Notes under the pieces: generated by a model | The model's input: the letters and a program-made list of their open reading frames with translations, nothing else | Told to the model about the DNA's origin: nothing | The model's database searches: none | Shown: positions 31,999 through 33,783 of the stretch, piece after piece | How the letters are laid out: every line of letters begins with the position of its first letter | Numbering within the stretch: position 1 is the stretch's first letter | Program-made: the position numbers and the translations under genes | Source of the DNA: Levilactobacillus angrenensis | GTDB lineage: Bacteria > Bacillota > Bacilli > Lactobacillales > Lactobacillaceae | Length of the DNA: 33,783 nt | Direction of reading: 5' to 3' | Assembly (NCBI RefSeq): GCF_003946085.1 | Contig: NZ_RHOB01000025.1 | Location: 1-33,783, forward strand

Positions 31999-32826
31999 AT
32001 GACGACAAAAAATGAGACACCGCGACAATTGACGCTGACGGATCAGTTATGGATATTTGGGCGGTCAGGTTGGGAGCAAGCGGCCTGGAACTATCCGCGG
32101 TTACAAAATTTAGGCTTCTGCTATCTGATGATTCCGGCGATTCGTCGACTGTACCCGGACAAGACCGAGGCGGGGCAGGCAGCCGAACGTCATTTGGAAC
32201 TATTCAATACCATGCCTTACATGCAGTCACTGATTACCGGGGTCACGCTTTCGTTAGAGGAAGACCGTGCCAACGGGGAACCAGTCTCGGCGGCCGATAT
32301 TAGTGCCGTCAAGGTTGGCATGATGGGCTCGCTGGCTGGTGTGGCCGACCCTATTTGGTGGGGAACTTGGCGCCCAATTCTGAGTGCCTTTGCGGCCAGC
32401 CTGGCATTGAGTGGCTTCGGTATCGTCGGGCCGCTAGTCTTCTTTATTGGTTGGAACCTGGCGCGGCTGACCTTTCGTTGGTGGGCCCAACGGTGGGGTT
32501 ATCATCAAGGGCTGAAGGTCGTGACCTTTCTCAGCAGTGGGGTCTTGCAGAAGCTGACCCTAGGCGCCTCCATCGTGGGGATGTTCGTCATGGGGGCCAT
32601 TATTCCGCGGTGGACGCGGGTCAAATTGGCGCCTATCGTGGCCACCAGCCACCATGCGGCGTTGTCCCTGCAATCGTTGATGGATCAATTGTTACCGGGC
32701 TTGATTCCCTTATTGTTAACGTTGGGCTGTGTCTGGTTATTACGCCGGCACGTCAAGCCATTATGGCTGTTGCTGGGTGTCTTTGTCTTAGGCTTAGTGG
32801 GCTACAGTCTGGGAATCCTGCGTTAG
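31999..32826 (+). CDS. PTS mannose/fructose/sorbose-family IID component
   Basis: A 275-residue membrane subunit that works with IIC. It opens with the family pattern SGWEQAAWNYPRLQNLGF and contains LEEDRANGE and VKVGMMGSLAGVADPIWWGT, the conserved IID core. The C-terminal half holds several helices. The start is ATG 31999, 8 bases after TAGGAGG; the TTG at 31996 is less well placed. It is the last gene of the PTS cluster, and no canonical terminator follows directly; the next element is the structured region at 32827. Confidence 0.92.
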   Translation: MTTKNETPRQLTLTDQLWIFGRSGWEQAAWNYPRLQNLGFCYLMIPAIRRLYPDKTEAGQAAERHLELFNTMPYMQSLITGVTLSLEEDRANGEPVSAADISAVKVGMMGSLAGVADPIWWGTWRPILSAFAASLALSGFGIVGPLVFFIGWNLARLTFRWWAQRWGYHQGLKVVTFLSSGVLQKLTLGASIVGMFVMGAIIPRWTRVKLAPIVATSHHAALSLQSLMDQLLPGLIPLLLTLGCVWLLRRHVKPLWLLLGVFVLGLVGYSLGILR

Positions 32827-32963
32827 GTGGGTGTTTCACGGGCAGGGACCAGTTGGTACGGGGGCGAATAGTCGTTGCGGCTGTCGAGCAAATAGCGAGG
32901 CGTTGCACGTGAGACCTTGGTCCGTATCCAAACAAAATCATGGTGCCACCACCCATCTTTTTT
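32827..32963 (+). ncRNA. Candidate structured RNA downstream of the PTS operon
   Basis: A GC-rich stretch starts at the IID stop and ends at a run of seven T residues. GGGTG near 32829 can pair with CACCC near 32947, just before the T run. GGACCA near 32845 can pair with TGGTCC near 32918, and GGTACGG with CCGTATCC only in a crossing arrangement, suggesting a pseudoknot or alternative folds. It could be a 3' UTR with terminator or an independent small RNA. No known family was recognised. A minus-strand frame covering it runs antisense into IID and is not credible as a gene. Confidence 0.35.
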
Positions 32964-33100
32964 TGGTAAGCTTACTTTACCATAGCTGCTAAGCTAATTC
33001 ACCCCGTTAATCTTATAATCTTTTTTATAAATAGAAATCAAGAATGGTGCTAAGACATTGATTCCCGAAGCGATAGGGGGCTGTTCACTAAAATTAGTAA

Positions 33101-33203
33101 GACCAGGGCTTGCGTCAACAAGGGTTCCGTCTACTCTGGGGAACACCTCCAGCCTGAGGGGCGGTCTTCCGGTTCGCTGGCTCCACCCTGGCTGCCTCCG
33201 GCG
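33101..33203 (+). repeat. Module 2 structured repeat, copy 3 (internally deleted)
   Basis: This 103-nt copy matches the first half and the last part of module 2 (GGGTTCCGTCT, GGGGAACACCTCCAGCC, CTTCCGGTTCGC, then GGCTCCACCCTGGCTGCC). About 90 nt are missing, including the CTTGA and CTGAG hairpins. The junction CGCTGGCTCC lies at a shared GCT. Module 1 follows 96 nt later. The upstream 32964-33100 stretch is AT-rich and otherwise featureless. Confidence 0.75.
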
Positions 33204-33299
33204 AGGTTAGCGATTATTAGCACAATTGTGTTAGTCAAAAATTTGTTGCCAAATCAGTTGCTACCTGGGGCTAAGTTGACTTTCGCTGGAACGCATCCC

Positions 33300-33480
33300 T
33301 GTAGCCGAGAGTCCGCCAAATATGGGTTCAGCCGTGGGAGTTCCCTTAGCGGTTTTACCGCTTAGGGAACTGGCGTCTTTGAGACGCGGGTTTTCGGCTC
33401 AAAGCGAGGCCGAGACCGTCCCTCAGGCTCGGTCCGGTCCGCCCACCGCGTTCCAACCCATAGTTGGCAGACGGTAGGCG
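33300..33480 (+). repeat. Module 1 structured repeat, copy 3
   Basis: About 181 nt, closest to the copy at 16140-16325, with which it also shares about 45 nt of upstream linker (CAAATCAG, GCTAAG, ACTTTCGCT). The P3 stem at 33340-33370 reads GTTCCC/GGGAAC instead of GTTGTC/GACAAC, a two-pair compensated change, and the T-T mismatch is kept. P5 is GCCGAG/CTCGGT. The region from 33481 to 33585 shows nothing else. Confidence 0.85.
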
Positions 33481-33585
33481 GCCAGCTCAAACTACGAAGC
33501 TGTAACGACTAATTTTTACGCCATCAGTTGCGTGGCGACAATGTTTCTAGCTGATTTCTGCCGTTCAACCTTCAGTTTTATACTA

Positions 33586-33633
33586 AAAAATCGCTTGTCC
33601 CACTGCCATTTAAGCAGGGAACAAGCGATTTTT
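33586..33633. terminator. Strong bidirectional terminator hairpin
   Basis: AAAAATCGCTTGTCC pairs with GGAACAAGCGATTTTT (one mismatch), with an inner CTGC/GCAG stem. A and T runs at both ends allow termination in either direction. Confidence 0.85.
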
Positions 33634-33757
33634 ATGGTTCTATGATATTTGGTGTTGATAGAGAAATCTGTCGACATCATTTTTTGTATAATAAAAGGGA
33701 CACACTGCCCCACAGCAAAATAGTCGACTAAAACCAATTGAAAGTGAGAATGACAAT

Positions 33758-33783
33758 ATGTCCCAAGAACAGTTTACAAGAAA
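33758..33783 (+). CDS. Start of an unidentified gene (partial, cut by the window end)
   Basis: Only MSQEQFTR can be read from ATG 33758. AAAGTGAG at 33741-33748 gives a good ribosome binding site, favouring this ATG over the one at 33750 in another frame. TATAAT at 33687-33692 is a plausible -10, although I see no good -35. Too little is present to name it. Confidence 0.5.

Noticed and set aside
32753..32956. 67-codon minus-strand frame over the structured region after IID
   Set aside because: It overlaps the IID 3' end in antisense and has no ribosome binding site. Structured RNA or terminator is a better explanation.
32827..32963. T-box or known metabolite riboswitch after IID
   Set aside because: I looked for T-box, TPP, FMN, lysine, glycine, preQ1, THF and similar cores and saw none. 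A GGGTGG string on the minus strand is not followed by the T-box ACCGCG pattern.
33516..33737. 73-codon minus-strand frame near the window end
   Set aside because: It spans the strong bidirectional terminator at 33586-33633 and has no ribosome binding site or domain.

Overview
The window looks like chromosomal DNA of a heterofermentative-type Lactobacillaceae species (Levilactobacillus or a relative). The basis is the LPQTN(E/D) sortase signals of the cell-wall proteins, the dtpT/nagA/tagA/tex gene complement, GGAGG ribosome binding sites and frequent TTG/GTG starts. It opens with the tail of an rRNA operon (23S 3' end, 5S, tRNA-Asn, tRNA-Thr).

Layout. 0.5-4.2 kb: a small cysteine-less PTS IIB-like protein behind two NagR-type operators, the peptide transporter DtpT, a metallophosphoesterase and a tRNA-Tyr/tRNA-Gln unit. 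4.3-10.7 kb: two tandem, related BspA-type leucine-rich-repeat wall-anchored proteins. 10.8-13.6 kb: an S9 peptidase overlapping proC. 14-16 kb: nagA plus its likely GntR-family regulator nagR, with a NagR-type operator inside the nagA promoter. 16.8-17.5 kb: a convergent tagA. 17.7-20.5 kb: NAD salvage genes (pncB, nadE) plus a helical protein of unknown function. 21.2-24.8 kb: tex-sprT-thrB. 24.8-27.6 kb: a tRNA-Leu with an AAG anticodon, followed by an AT-rich stretch of minus-strand accessory genes (secreted protein, excisionase/HTH-like protein, micro-ORFs, lipoprotein), probably an integrated-element remnant. 27.9-30.1 kb: a MATE exporter and a HAD phosphatase. 30.2-32.8 kb: a mannose-family PTS (IIA-IIB-IIC-IID) with a terminator between IIB and IIC. 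The last kilobase holds a candidate structured RNA, repeats, a strong bidirectional terminator and the first codons of a further gene.

The most unusual feature is an interspersed non-coding element built of two structured modules. Module 1 (about 186 nt) occurs at 13811-13996, 16140-16325 (minus), 33300-33480 and, strongly diverged, at 20870-21016. Module 2 (about 193 nt) occurs at 16421-16613 (minus), 20595-20785 and, internally deleted, at 33101-33203. Three times module 2 precedes module 1 in the same orientation, with an 84-96 nt linker. All copies lie downstream of the 3' end of a gene and in that gene's orientation. Stems change sequence between copies while staying complementary, which points to selection on a folded RNA or single-stranded DNA. 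I could not identify the family.

The NagR-type sites at 598-637 and 14060-14075 and the regulator at 15305-16006 suggest an amino-sugar regulon that includes the cysteine-less IIB-like protein.
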